This document shows, piece by piece, positions 26,860 through 35,093 of a DNA stretch of 46,438 nucleotides (positions are counted from its first letter, which is position 1; each line of letters starts with the position of its first letter). The notes beneath the pieces were generated by a model. That model had not been told where the DNA came from and did not search any database. It saw only the letters and a program-made list of their open reading frames with translations. Position numbers and translations under genes: made by a program. The DNA lies in the NCBI GenBank assembly GCA_020426595.1, contig JAGQPS010000003.1, positions 5,497-51,934 on the forward strand, in the 5' to 3' direction. The DNA comes from Planctomycetales bacterium (GTDB lineage: Bacteria > Planctomycetota > Planctomycetia > Pirellulales > Pirellulaceae).

Positions 26860-27493
26860 GCGGATCCCCTTTCCGCGTTCCGTCCTGGAAACGCTCGCGA
26901 GCCAAGACGTTAACCGAGCCTCGATGTCACGCGTGTTCGCGGAATTCAAGGATGCCGAAGGGGGAAGCCGGAGGACTCCCCACGAACCACCTCCCTACGC
27001 GCCCCACCAGCTCCCAGCACCATGACAGGAGGACAAGTCGGCTCGTTGGAGAACAAGCTCTGATTCGGTCATAAGTCTGTTCGCAAGCCCAGTCCCCGCC
27101 AACGGAACTGCTACCTACTTCCCACTCGCCCGCGACCGTCGATCAACCGCGACCACGAAGGTTCGCATTAATCAAGTGAGGCGAATTAGGGTTGGCGGGG
27201 AGTTTAGCCCATCCTGGGGCTCAACTGCAAACTCACTTGCCATTCACCGCCACCCAACCCCTCTCATAGCGGACAACACAAAACAACGGTTCCGTCGCGG
27301 TGAGCCTGATGCCGTGGGGTAGGCAATCGCCCCGGAGCGCGCCACATTGAATCCGGGTGACGAACGTTGATCGGAACGAGTCGAGTGGTTCACCTCGAGA
27401 CTCGTGATTGCCGGTCGGCGAAGTGATTTCGCACCCACCGTATTTCTCCCAGCGGCGGCTCCAAGACCGCCGCCATCGTAAAGGAATCCCGCC
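26860..27493. other. 634-base divergent gap
   Basis: It separates the sigma-kinase unit (minus) from the ferritin-SDR unit (plus). No protein-like ORF is present. A hairpin AGTTTAGCCC/GGGCTCAACT with one mismatch (27201-27226) is the only distinct structure. Confidence 0.45.
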
Positions 27494-27952
27494 ATGGCGA
27501 CCGCGACTCGCGAGGAAGTCATTCAACTGCTTGAACAAGCGTATTGCATGGAGTTGGAAACCGTCACGAACTACATCGCCAACAGTGTCAACCTGGACGG
27601 CGTCCGTGCGGAAGAGATCAAGAAGAGTTTGGCGGCCGACGTCACCGAGGAGTTAACGCACGCTCAGCAGTTGGCTCAGCGCATCAAGCAACTCGGCGGC
27701 CGCGTGCCTGGATCGGCGAGCATCAAACTGGGCACCCAAGTCCAACCATCCGAGGACACGACCGATGTCGTCGCCGTGATCCATGGGGTGATCGAGGCCG
27801 AGCAAGCCGCTTGCACTCACTACATGCGGATCATCCGCGCGTGTGATGGCGAGGACTATGTCACGCAGGATCTCTGCATTCGATTGCTCGCCGCCGAGGA
27901 AGAACACTTGGTGCTGTTCCGAGGATTCCTCAAGGAGTACGCCAAGTCGTGA
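27494..27952 (+). CDS. Ferritin-like (bacterioferritin-type) protein
   Basis: A 152-residue four-helix protein. Helix A carries Glu20 and Glu22 (CMELETVTNYI), helix B ends in ExxH (TEELTHAQQL; Glu53/His56), helix C carries EAEQAACTHY and helix D EEEHLVLF, which together give a dinuclear iron site. It is likely to bind or oxidise iron, though storage-cage formation is not shown by sequence. AAGGAAT lies eight bases before ATG 27494. It overlaps the SDR gene by four bases (GTGA), an arrangement that suggests co-translation. A haem-binding Met is not evident. Confidence 0.9.
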   Translation: MATATREEVIQLLEQAYCMELETVTNYIANSVNLDGVRAEEIKKSLAADVTEELTHAQQLAQRIKQLGGRVPGSASIKLGTQVQPSEDTTDVVAVIHGVIEAEQAACTHYMRIIRACDGEDYVTQDLCIRLLAAEEEHLVLFRGFLKEYAKS

Positions 27953-28755
27953 GCCTCACGGGTGTCGCCATCGTCGTTGGGGGAACCTCGGGCATCGGCG
28001 CGGCCATCGTGGACCGTCTGATTCGCCGAGACCTGTATGTCGTGGCGCTCGGTTTGGAAGCCGCTCCCCAAACGAGCGCCGCGGGCGAGGCGAGCGGCTC
28101 CGTCGCGTCGCGACGACCGCACGAGACGCTCATCGGCGACGCGCGCGACCAAGACCAATTGGAGTCGCTCGCGGGACAAGCCATGGAGGCCGCCGCGCGC
28201 CTTGACGTTCCGTTCGTCGGAGCGGTTCATGTCGCGGGTGGGTCGGGACGTCGGTTTGGCGATGGCCCGCTTGACCAAATCTCGCTCGAGGCGTGGCGCC
28301 AGACGGTCGAGTGGAATCTCGAATCGGTATTCCTGTCGAATCGTGCCGTGCTCAAACGATTGCTGGAGCAAGACCGCGGTGGCTCGATCGTCAACCTTTC
28401 GTCGGTCCTCGCGACTCATCCCGCTCCCGCTCATTTCAACACGCATGCCTATGCCGCGGCCAAAGGGGGCATCACGGCGCTGACGCTGGCGGCCGCCGCG
28501 CACTACGCGCGAAACAACATCCGGCTCAATGTGATCGCTCCCGGCCTCATTGACACACCGATGGCGGCACGAGCGATGAGTGACGCCTCGATTCAAGACT
28601 ACCTGCGGAACAAACAGCCGCTCAATGGAGGCGGAGCAGGGGAGGCGACGGATGTCGCCGCCGCGGCCGCGTGGCTCTTGTCGGACGAAGCCAAGTGGAT
28701 CACCGGTCAATGCTTGGCCGTCGACGGAGGCTGGTCGGTCAGCGAGCCGGGCTGA
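27949..28755 (+). CDS. Short-chain dehydrogenase/reductase
   Basis: A classical NAD(P)-dependent SDR of 268 residues. Cofactor motif GGTSGIG is at 11-17, the catalytic Asn in EWNLES (123), Ser151 or Ser152 in NLSSV, and Tyr168/Lys172 in YAAAKGG. The C-terminal VIAPGLIDTPM and ITGQCLAVDGGW are typical. The start is GTG 27949, overlapping the ferritin-like stop. The substrate is unknown. An acidic-poor insertion (about 40-65) after the second strand is longer than usual. Confidence 0.93.
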   Translation: MSLTGVAIVVGGTSGIGAAIVDRLIRRDLYVVALGLEAAPQTSAAGEASGSVASRRPHETLIGDARDQDQLESLAGQAMEAAARLDVPFVGAVHVAGGSGRRFGDGPLDQISLEAWRQTVEWNLESVFLSNRAVLKRLLEQDRGGSIVNLSSVLATHPAPAHFNTHAYAAAKGGITALTLAAAAHYARNNIRLNVIAPGLIDTPMAARAMSDASIQDYLRNKQPLNGGGAGEATDVAAAAAWLLSDEAKWITGQCLAVDGGWSVSEPG

Positions 28756-28946
28756 GCTCCAGCAAACAACAACACGTCCGCCTGAACCTGGGTGAACGTC
28801 TTCGGGAGGGGCCGCGTCCCTGGGTGCGTGCCAAGGAAAGCCGTGTCCACTCGATGAAGATGCTCCTTGCCTGGCGGTCAACGCCACGCACTTACGAACT
28901 TCCAAGTCAATTCCATCGTCCTCGTTTAGTCGCGAAAGCCACGTTG

Positions 28947-29762
28947 ATGTCCGCCATCCCAGAATCAGACTCGTCGCGTGCTCCGATCGATCAATGGTTC
29001 GATCTGTCTCGAGCCATCCTCGAACGAGTCGCCGAGCAACGGGAAGCGATCGAGACCGCCGCGAAGTGGTTCGCCGATTCGATCCTCGCGGACCGAGTCG
29101 TCCATTTGTTTGGCGCCGGACATAGCCGCATCATGGTCGAGGAAATGTGGCCACGTTACGGATCGTTTCCTGGCTTCAACCCGATCGTGGAACTCTCGAT
29201 GACGTTCCATCACCCTGTCGTTGGCTGCAATGGTCAACGTCAAGCGATGTTCATCGAGCACTGCCCAGGATTGGCCGAGCGAATCCTGCGCAATTTCGTC
29301 ATCACGGACCAAGACTCGGCGTTGCTGGTCTCGTCGAGCGGTGGATCACGAGTCGCGATCGAAATGGCGGAACAGTTTCGCGCTCGAGGCGTGCGCGTCG
29401 TCGCCATGGTTTCGACTCGTCATGCCGCGACGAGTCCCTCGCGCATGCCGGATGGAAAACGGTTGATGGATCACGCCGATCTCGTGCTCGATACCGGTGC
29501 TCCCGAAGGAGACGCGGGTGTCTCGATTGACGGGCTTGAGGCTCCGGTCGCTCCCGGATCAACGATCGGCGGCTGCTTGCTGGTCAATGCGATCAAGGCG
29601 GAAGTCGCGGCTCGGTTGACCGCGGCTGGAAAGCCGCCGTTGGTCCTGGCGGCCAGCAACGTCGTCGGCTCCGAACGCGCCACCGAGATGTTCGAGGCGG
29701 CGTACGACGAGCACGCGCGGCGCGTGGCGCGGCTGTTTGCCCACCCCACACCGCCAAGCTGA
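28947..29762 (+). CDS. SIS domain protein (sugar-phosphate isomerase fold)
   Basis: A 271-residue protein of the SIS family, which binds phosphosugars. The two SIS motifs are clear: VHLFGAGHSRIMVEEMW and ALLVSSSGGSRVAIEMAEQF. The overall layout, with an N-terminal helix and a later GSTIGGCLLVNAI segment, resembles the UPF0309/PRK02947 group, whose substrates are unclear. The real N-terminus (MSAIPESDSS) is at 28947, although the frame is open from 28671. It is 191 bases after the SDR stop and 189 before the core-MetE gene, so it may be its own unit. Confidence 0.88.
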   Translation: MSAIPESDSSRAPIDQWFDLSRAILERVAEQREAIETAAKWFADSILADRVVHLFGAGHSRIMVEEMWPRYGSFPGFNPIVELSMTFHHPVVGCNGQRQAMFIEHCPGLAERILRNFVITDQDSALLVSSSGGSRVAIEMAEQFRARGVRVVAMVSTRHAATSPSRMPDGKRLMDHADLVLDTGAPEGDAGVSIDGLEAPVAPGSTIGGCLLVNAIKAEVAARLTAAGKPPLVLAASNVVGSERATEMFEAAYDEHARRVARLFAHPTPPS

Positions 29763-29951
29763 GCCGGCGCGGTATTCTGATCGTGTGGAGTCGCCGACGA
29801 ATCGTACCGATGCTCGCGCGCGATCCCACGCGAAATGGACCGAATGCCATCAGGTCGCGAGTTGGTTCGGTTCCACTTCATTTCCATTAGCTCTTTTTTC
29901 CCGTGGCTCCCCGCCACGCTTCGCCCGCCCACCGCTGCGAGGAGCAGGAAC

Positions 29952-31022
29952 ATGCAACCGATCCCACTGCGAACCACGGTGATTGGCAGCTATCCGTTTC
30001 CCGGCTGGCTGGAATATGCCTCCCAAAATCTCGAGGTGTTCGGCTCGGACGATCTCGCCGAGATCCAACGCGACGCCGTGATCGCCGCCGTGCACGACCA
30101 GTTGGCCGCGGGACTCGACGTGATCACCGACGGTGAACAAACGCGGCTCGATTTCAATCTCTCGTTCTACGGTTACCTCACCGGACTCGATCTCGAAGCC
30201 AAGTCACCTCGGTGTTTCGGTCCGCCGGCTCACGATCAACGAGGCAAGCACCGAATCATCGGTCCGCTCGGCGCGCCACGAGGGCTCGGAGCGGTCGAGG
30301 AGTTCGAGCGATTGAAATCGGTGGCCCAAGTCTTGGCTCCCGAGGCCGGCACGGAACTGGCAGGTTCGTCACCGGTGCTCAAGGCGAGTGTTCCAGGACC
30401 ATTCACGCTCAGCGGACGCTTGCTTCCCAATGATTCGCTTGAGGATCGCTGGGCCATCGCCGAGGAGCTACGAGGCATCGTGGCGCGGGAATTGGAGCGA
30501 CTGGTCGCGGCGGGTTGCCGAGAATTGACGGTCGACGAACCTTCGATGAGCTGTTACGCGTATCGCCTGGATCCCGACCGCTTGGTCGATCTCTTCAATC
30601 GCACGGTGGAGTCGGTCGCGGGCCGCTGCCGACTGTCGACCCATCTTTGCTTTGGCAACTTCAAGGGACGAGCCGTGGGACCTCGTCGCTACGCTCCGAT
30701 GTTCCCCGCGTTTCTGGAGATGCGAGTCGATGAGATCCACGTCGAGATGGCGAGCCGTCAGTACGCCGAACTGGAACTGATCGCGACGATCGCGGAACGC
30801 AAGGATGTCGCGGTCGGCGTGGTCGACGTCAAGAGCTACCACATCGAGACTCCCGATGAGATCGCCGATGCGGTCCGTCAATGTCTTCGGTTCGCGCCCG
30901 CGGAACGCTTGGCCTTCGCGCCCGATTGTGGATTGAGCCAAACAGCGAGGTGGGCCGCGCGACAAAAGCTGGCCAACATGGTCGCCGGCGTGCGCCAAGT
31001 TCGCGAGGAGATGGGGCAATGA
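29952..31022 (+). CDS. Core-MetE (cobalamin-independent methionine synthase C-terminal domain) protein
   Basis: A single-domain TIM-barrel methyltransferase of 356 residues. It covers only the catalytic C-terminal half of MetE; the tri-glutamate-folate N-terminal half is missing. Motifs: TTVIGSYPFPGWL (8-20), GLDVITDGEQTR (54-65), VDEPSM, and the zinc-type ligands His231 and Cys233 (THLCFGNF), Glu265 (IHVEMAS) and Cys326 (APDCGL). Stand-alone MetE cores in archaea and some bacteria make methionine from methyl-corrinoid or other non-folate donors, so a folate-independent role is likely, or another thiol methyl transfer. ATG 29952 has GGAG 8-11 bases upstream. Its stop overlaps the MBL-fold start (ATGA). 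Confidence 0.9.
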   Translation: MQPIPLRTTVIGSYPFPGWLEYASQNLEVFGSDDLAEIQRDAVIAAVHDQLAAGLDVITDGEQTRLDFNLSFYGYLTGLDLEAKSPRCFGPPAHDQRGKHRIIGPLGAPRGLGAVEEFERLKSVAQVLAPEAGTELAGSSPVLKASVPGPFTLSGRLLPNDSLEDRWAIAEELRGIVARELERLVAAGCRELTVDEPSMSCYAYRLDPDRLVDLFNRTVESVAGRCRLSTHLCFGNFKGRAVGPRRYAPMFPAFLEMRVDEIHVEMASRQYAELELIATIAERKDVAVGVVDVKSYHIETPDEIADAVRQCLRFAPAERLAFAPDCGLSQTARWAARQKLANMVAGVRQVREEMGQ

Positions 31023-31867
31023 TCGAACCGGTCCTGAGTGACGAAGCACTGTTGGCCGACATCGCGGCCGCGAACCGGCTCGATGGCGGTTTTCGACTTT
31101 GGTGGCTGGGGCAGAGCGGTTTCCTGCTGCAGTATCAAGAGTCGCATTGGTTGTTCGATCCCTACCTCAGCGATTCGCTAACCGCCAAGTACGCCGATTC
31201 CGATCGGCCGCATCTGCGGATGACACGCTGTCCAATCGCTCCTGAAAAGCTGAGCATGGTGCGAGTCGTGACGAGTAGTCATCACCATACCGATCACCTC
31301 GATGGCCCCACGCTGCGCGGCATTATCGCGGCCAACGAACAGGTGCGAATCGTCGCGCCTCGGGCCCATCAACATTTGGTCTCGGAACGGACAGGGCGTG
31401 CGGTCGATCAGATCGATTGGATCGACGCTCATCATTCCTTGAACATCGACGACTTTCGTGTCCACGCCATCACGGCGGCGCACGACCTACCGGAAACCGA
31501 CGTCAACGGGCAATGGATCCACTTGGGATACGTGGTGCGATTCGGCCCATGGACGGTTTACCATTCGGGCGATTGCGTGCCTCACGACGGCCTCGCCGAA
31601 CAGCTTGGCGAATACGCGATCGATGTCGCCATCCTGCCGATCAATGGCACCGCTCCGTCGCGACGCGTATCGGGAAACTTCTGGGGTGACGAGGCCGCCG
31701 CGTTGGGCAAGGCGATCGGCGCGCGGTTGGTTATTCCTTGCCATTACCAGATGTTCAGTTTCAACTCGGTGACTCCCGACGCCTTCGTGCGGGCTTGCCA
31801 TGAGATCGGCCAGCCGTATGCCGTATTACGAGCCGGCGAGCGATGGGACAGCGCCAATCTGCGCTAG
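31019..31867 (+). CDS. MBL-fold metallohydrolase, UlaG-like
   Basis: A 282-residue metallo-beta-lactamase-fold hydrolase. The metal motif HxHxDH is at 88-93 (SSHHHTDHLDG), a further ligand at YHSGDC, and a late His in PCHYQMF. It resembles UlaG, the L-ascorbate-6-phosphate lactonase, and other RNA- or lactone-hydrolysing members, so the substrate is unknown. The start ATG overlaps the core-MetE stop by four bases, so the two are probably co-translated; a role in the same pathway is inferred. Confidence 0.88.
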   Translation: MIEPVLSDEALLADIAAANRLDGGFRLWWLGQSGFLLQYQESHWLFDPYLSDSLTAKYADSDRPHLRMTRCPIAPEKLSMVRVVTSSHHHTDHLDGPTLRGIIAANEQVRIVAPRAHQHLVSERTGRAVDQIDWIDAHHSLNIDDFRVHAITAAHDLPETDVNGQWIHLGYVVRFGPWTVYHSGDCVPHDGLAEQLGEYAIDVAILPINGTAPSRRVSGNFWGDEAAALGKAIGARLVIPCHYQMFSFNSVTPDAFVRACHEIGQPYAVLRAGERWDSANLR

Positions 31868-31950
31868 CCGAGCAAGCGAACTCCACGGTTCACGGGACTA
31901 GCCGCCGCGGCGCATGCCCTTTGCCCTCCAGCGAGACGAGACGGACATCG

Positions 31951-32994
31951 ATGGCGATTTGGATTTTCGAGGACACGATCGGCGGCGGCCGTTTCGCGCG
32001 GCCGGGAGCGGAACCGGCCGATGCCTCGCTGCGGCGAGAAGGACGAGCCATGGTGCGAGCCTTGGTCGAGTCGTTTTCACCTCGCTTGAAACGGGAACTC
32101 CGAGTCGCCTGGGACTCCGCCGCTGGAGAAATACCACACGGCGTCGCCGTCGATTGGATCGATCACTCCACGGCGTTGGACCGCTGGTTCCGACAAGCGT
32201 GCGATTCCTCAAGCTCCGCCGGCGAGGGTCCCACGGGTCTGCTAATCATCGCGCCCGAGTCGGACCTTTGCCTGCTTCATTGGGTCGAATTGGCTGAACG
32301 GTTCGGAGCTTCGCTCCTGTCACCCGACTCGAGGTTCATCGCGTTGGCGGGCGATAAGACCGCGACGCGCCAGTGGTTGATCGACCGCGAGGTCCCCGTG
32401 CCTCGACATTCGGCGTCTGGCGCGGACGGCGATGAAGCATGGATCATCAAGCCGCGCGATGGTTGCGGTTCGCAGCAGGTCCTACGACATCGCGGCGCTC
32501 GGGACGAGGAGCCATCCGCGGAGCAGTGGCCGCGTGATCGCTGGCATGTCGAGCCTCTTGTGGCGGGACAGGCGGTGAGCGTTGCTTGCCTCGGCTCACG
32601 GCACGGTTTTCGATTGTTGCCTCCGGTGACGCAATCGATCGATACGCGACAAGGCTTCGCGTACGGAGGCGGTACCTACCCATTGCCGAACGACCTGGCG
32701 GCCCGAGCCACTCATCTGGCTCGCTTGGCCGTCGCGGCTCTTCCAAGTACGCAAGGATATTTCGGGCTCGACTTGATGCTCGGCGCGACCGAGGCTGACG
32801 ATGTCGTCATCGAGGTCAACCCGCGTCTAACGACTTCCTATGTCGCGCTCGCGCGGCGCGTCGGACCTTGGCTTGGCGATTCGATGTGCGGATCGATTGG
32901 CCGGGGCGAGGGTGAAGGGCGAACCTTTGTTCCGGAGCTCACGGTCGATGCGCGCCCGTTGTCATTCGAGCCTACTGGGTTGGTGAAAGAGTGA
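31951..32994 (+). CDS. mfnD: ATP-grasp protein, candidate tyramine-glutamate ligase (MfnD-like)
   Basis: ATP-grasp enzyme of 347 residues. In the methanofuran pathway MfnD joins glutamate to tyramine. Features seen: GDKTATRQW (134-142), IIKPRDGCGSQQV (165-177), HVEPLVAGQAVSV (199-211), GYFGLDLMLG (269-278) and the Mg-binding end VIEVNPRLTTSYVAL (286-300). The NPRLTTSY signature and the neighbours (MfnF- and MfnE-like) make the MfnD assignment likely; an ATP-grasp of another specificity cannot be excluded. ATG 31951 is chosen; the frame is open from 31843. It is 83 bases after the MBL-fold gene and 60 bases before the next. Confidence 0.75.
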   Translation: MAIWIFEDTIGGGRFARPGAEPADASLRREGRAMVRALVESFSPRLKRELRVAWDSAAGEIPHGVAVDWIDHSTALDRWFRQACDSSSSAGEGPTGLLIIAPESDLCLLHWVELAERFGASLLSPDSRFIALAGDKTATRQWLIDREVPVPRHSASGADGDEAWIIKPRDGCGSQQVLRHRGARDEEPSAEQWPRDRWHVEPLVAGQAVSVACLGSRHGFRLLPPVTQSIDTRQGFAYGGGTYPLPNDLAARATHLARLAVAALPSTQGYFGLDLMLGATEADDVVIEVNPRLTTSYVALARRVGPWLGDSMCGSIGRGEGEGRTFVPELTVDARPLSFEPTGLVKE

Positions 32995-33054
32995 CACGTA
33001 TTGGGTTCGATCGTTCCGCGAGTGGCTTGGAATCTGTACGAGGAGCCTGGGTTG

Positions 33055-34254
33055 ATGGCACGGACTGAGTCGAGTTTGGTTCCGCGAGGGGCGACACCGT
33101 ATACGCCGGTGTGGCTCGGGATCGATGTGGGTGGAGCGAACTGCAAGTTTGCTTCGCACACCGGCCGCGTCGCCGCTTGGCCTTTCCCGCTCTGGAAATC
33201 GCCCCAGGAATTGGGCCCGCGACTGCAAGCGGAGCTTGAACGATGGGAGTCGACCCAAGCCGAATCGCTCGTCGGGCTCGCTGTCACGATGACCGGGGAA
33301 CTCGCCGATTGTTTTTGGACTCGGCGCGAAGGTGTGCTGGAAATCGTCCGACAAGTCGAGCGATTATCGGCCTCACTGCCAGTTCACTATTGGGGGACGG
33401 ACGGTCGTTTTCACTCGGGCGCGGAAGCGGCTGAGCATTGGCTCGAGTTCGCCGCATCGAACTGGCACGCATCCAGCACTTGGGTCGCTCAAGGCGAATT
33501 GCCCGACTCGATTCAGTCGGGCTGGGCCTTGATGCTGGACGTGGGCTCCACGACCACGGATATCATTCCGCACGAACCCGGCGGAGTCGTCTCGAATGGA
33601 CGAACGGACTCGGCCCGTTTGAGCAGTGGCGAATTGGTCTACACGGGACTTCAGCGCTCGACGATCGCGTCCATCCTTCGCTCGGTCGTGGTCGATGGGC
33701 GACGCTACCGAGTCGCTTCGGAAACCTTCGCGACCGCGGAGGATGCCCACCTCGTCCTTGGTCATCTCGCTGAAGCTCCCGAGCGAACCGACACCGCCGA
33801 CGGGCGACCGGCGACCGTGGTCCATGCCCATGGTCGCTTGGCCCGCATGATCGGTGAGGATGCCGAGACGTTACGGGGCGAACAAACTCGGCAGATCGCC
33901 GAGCAAGTGCTCGCCCGGCAGATCAACTTGATTCGCCGAGGCATCGATCAAGTTTGTGCGAGTCGCCCGGAAGCACCGACTAAGGTGTTTGTGACGGGGC
34001 ACGGCGGGGTCTTGGCGCGAGAGGCGCTGCGTCGCTCCCGAGCCGCCGCATGTGAGTCCGTGGACCTTGAGGCGAAGCTAGGGCGGAACATCGCTCGTGC
34101 GTTTCCGGCCTTCGCTCTGGCTCGCATGGCCGCGCGGATCTGGGCTCCCTCGCCCGCGAAGGAACTTGAACCGATCCACGAGCTGCTTCTCGAAGACTCA
34201 GCCCATGGCTCGTCCGATTCGATTGCCTTCACCCAACTGCGGGACGCCTCTTGA
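33055..34254 (+). CDS. mfnF: Hydantoinase/oxoprolinase-like protein, candidate MfnF (H4MPT-linked C1 family)
   Basis: An actin-fold protein of 399 residues of the group once called 'probable H4MPT-linked C1 transfer pathway protein' (TIGR03123). In methanogens MfnF couples the furan phosphate to glutamyl-tyramine. Motifs: LGIDVGGANCK (21-31), LTASLPVHYWG-like region before MLDVGSTTTDIIPH, and VFVTGHGG near the end. ATG 33055 has AGGAG about ten bases upstream; a TTG at 33001 is in frame but less likely. Its stop overlaps the next gene start (TTGA). Bacteria with this family usually carry the formaldehyde-oxidising H4MPT pathway; those genes are not in the window. Confidence 0.82.
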   Translation: MARTESSLVPRGATPYTPVWLGIDVGGANCKFASHTGRVAAWPFPLWKSPQELGPRLQAELERWESTQAESLVGLAVTMTGELADCFWTRREGVLEIVRQVERLSASLPVHYWGTDGRFHSGAEAAEHWLEFAASNWHASSTWVAQGELPDSIQSGWALMLDVGSTTTDIIPHEPGGVVSNGRTDSARLSSGELVYTGLQRSTIASILRSVVVDGRRYRVASETFATAEDAHLVLGHLAEAPERTDTADGRPATVVHAHGRLARMIGEDAETLRGEQTRQIAEQVLARQINLIRRGIDQVCASRPEAPTKVFVTGHGGVLAREALRRSRAAACESVDLEAKLGRNIARAFPAFALARMAARIWAPSPAKELEPIHELLLEDSAHGSSDSIAFTQLRDAS

Positions 34255-34859
34255 ATAGCCAGACCGAGCATTGCGTGATCAAGGTGGGAGGTAGCCTCCT
34301 GGACTGGCCGGAGCTCGCGCCGACGCTCGTGTCGTGGCTGGATCGTCGGGTCGTGTCGAGTTGTGACGTGGTCGTCGGAGGCGGCAGGGAGGTCGACCGT
34401 ATTCGCCGCGATCAGCCGCTCCGGGGCTGGTCGGATGAGGAATGTCATTGGCGGGCGATCGAAGTGATGTCGGCGACGAGCCGGCAACTTGCTCAAGAGA
34501 CCGGGCTGCCCACGGTTTGCCTCGACAACGCAAGGTCCGCCTGCGAGAGTCGTCCGAGTCGGTGCATTGTCGATCTGGGCGGTTGGCTGCGGCGCGAGGA
34601 ACGAATCCCACGATGCTGGCAATTCACGAGTGATTCCATCGCGGCGTGGTATGCGAGCGAGATCAAGGCCGCCCGGCTTGTTCTTCTCAAAAGTCGTTCG
34701 CCGCGAACCCACGAGCGGCGAGACGTTTCCTTGCATTCACGCTCGGGCGAAGCCTCGGCTTCCAGCAAGTACGGCGATGCGATCGTCGACCCGCTCTTTT
34801 GGAATTGGGTGGCCGCGGAGACTCGTGTGGAGCTGGTGAACCTGCGGCTCGAGTCCTAA
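34251..34859 (+). CDS. mfnE: Amino-acid-kinase-fold protein, candidate furan-phosphate kinase (MfnE-like)
   Basis: A small 202-residue kinase of the amino acid kinase family. MfnE phosphorylates the (aminomethyl)furan phosphate intermediate, giving the substrate of MfnF. Seen: VIKVGGSLLD (9-18), VVVGGGREVDR (40-50), FTSDSIAAWYASEI and LVLLKS. Start TTG 34251 overlaps the MfnF stop, an unusual start codon justified by coupling and by the immediate VIKVGGS motif; no ATG gives the motif. The order ATP-grasp, MfnF, MfnE is consistent with a methylofuran synthesis operon. Confidence 0.75.
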   Translation: MNSQTEHCVIKVGGSLLDWPELAPTLVSWLDRRVVSSCDVVVGGGREVDRIRRDQPLRGWSDEECHWRAIEVMSATSRQLAQETGLPTVCLDNARSACESRPSRCIVDLGGWLRREERIPRCWQFTSDSIAAWYASEIKAARLVLLKSRSPRTHERRDVSLHSRSGEASASSKYGDAIVDPLFWNWVAAETRVELVNLRLES

Positions 34860-35070
34860 GCCCGAGACAGGTACACCCGCTTGGCTTGGTCTGGGTGACT
34901 GTCCGGGATCTTCGTGGCCGTGCGGGGGAAGTCTCGACCGAGTTTTCGCCTCGGCGGACGGAGCGGCGATCTGGCTCGGTTTGCCAACCTTCGCGCGTTG
35001 GGTGCCCCGGTCTAGAATGCCGGGTTTCCTGCGTCCTCATGGGGAAGGTTCCCGCAGACGTCAGGGCTGG

Positions 35071-35082
35071 AATTTCGTTAAG
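35071..35082 (+). repeat. AATTTCGTTAAG motif before aspS (inverted copy after it)
   Basis: The 12-base word occurs just before the aspS ribosome-binding site. Its exact reverse complement lies at 37006-37017, and TTTCGTTAA recurs at 36922-36930. The role is unknown. Confidence 0.35.
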
Positions 35083-35093
35083 GGGATACGGTC

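Noticed and set aside
27233-27538. 101-residue minus-strand ORF before the ferritin-like gene
   Set aside because: Overlaps the ferritin start and has no recognisable features.
27856-28905. 349-residue minus-strand ORF across the SDR gene
   Set aside because: Shadow of the SDR gene.
29763-29951. SAM or cobalamin riboswitch before the core-MetE gene
   Set aside because: Only a short GTGGC/GCCAC hairpin is visible; none of the conserved riboswitch core words are present.
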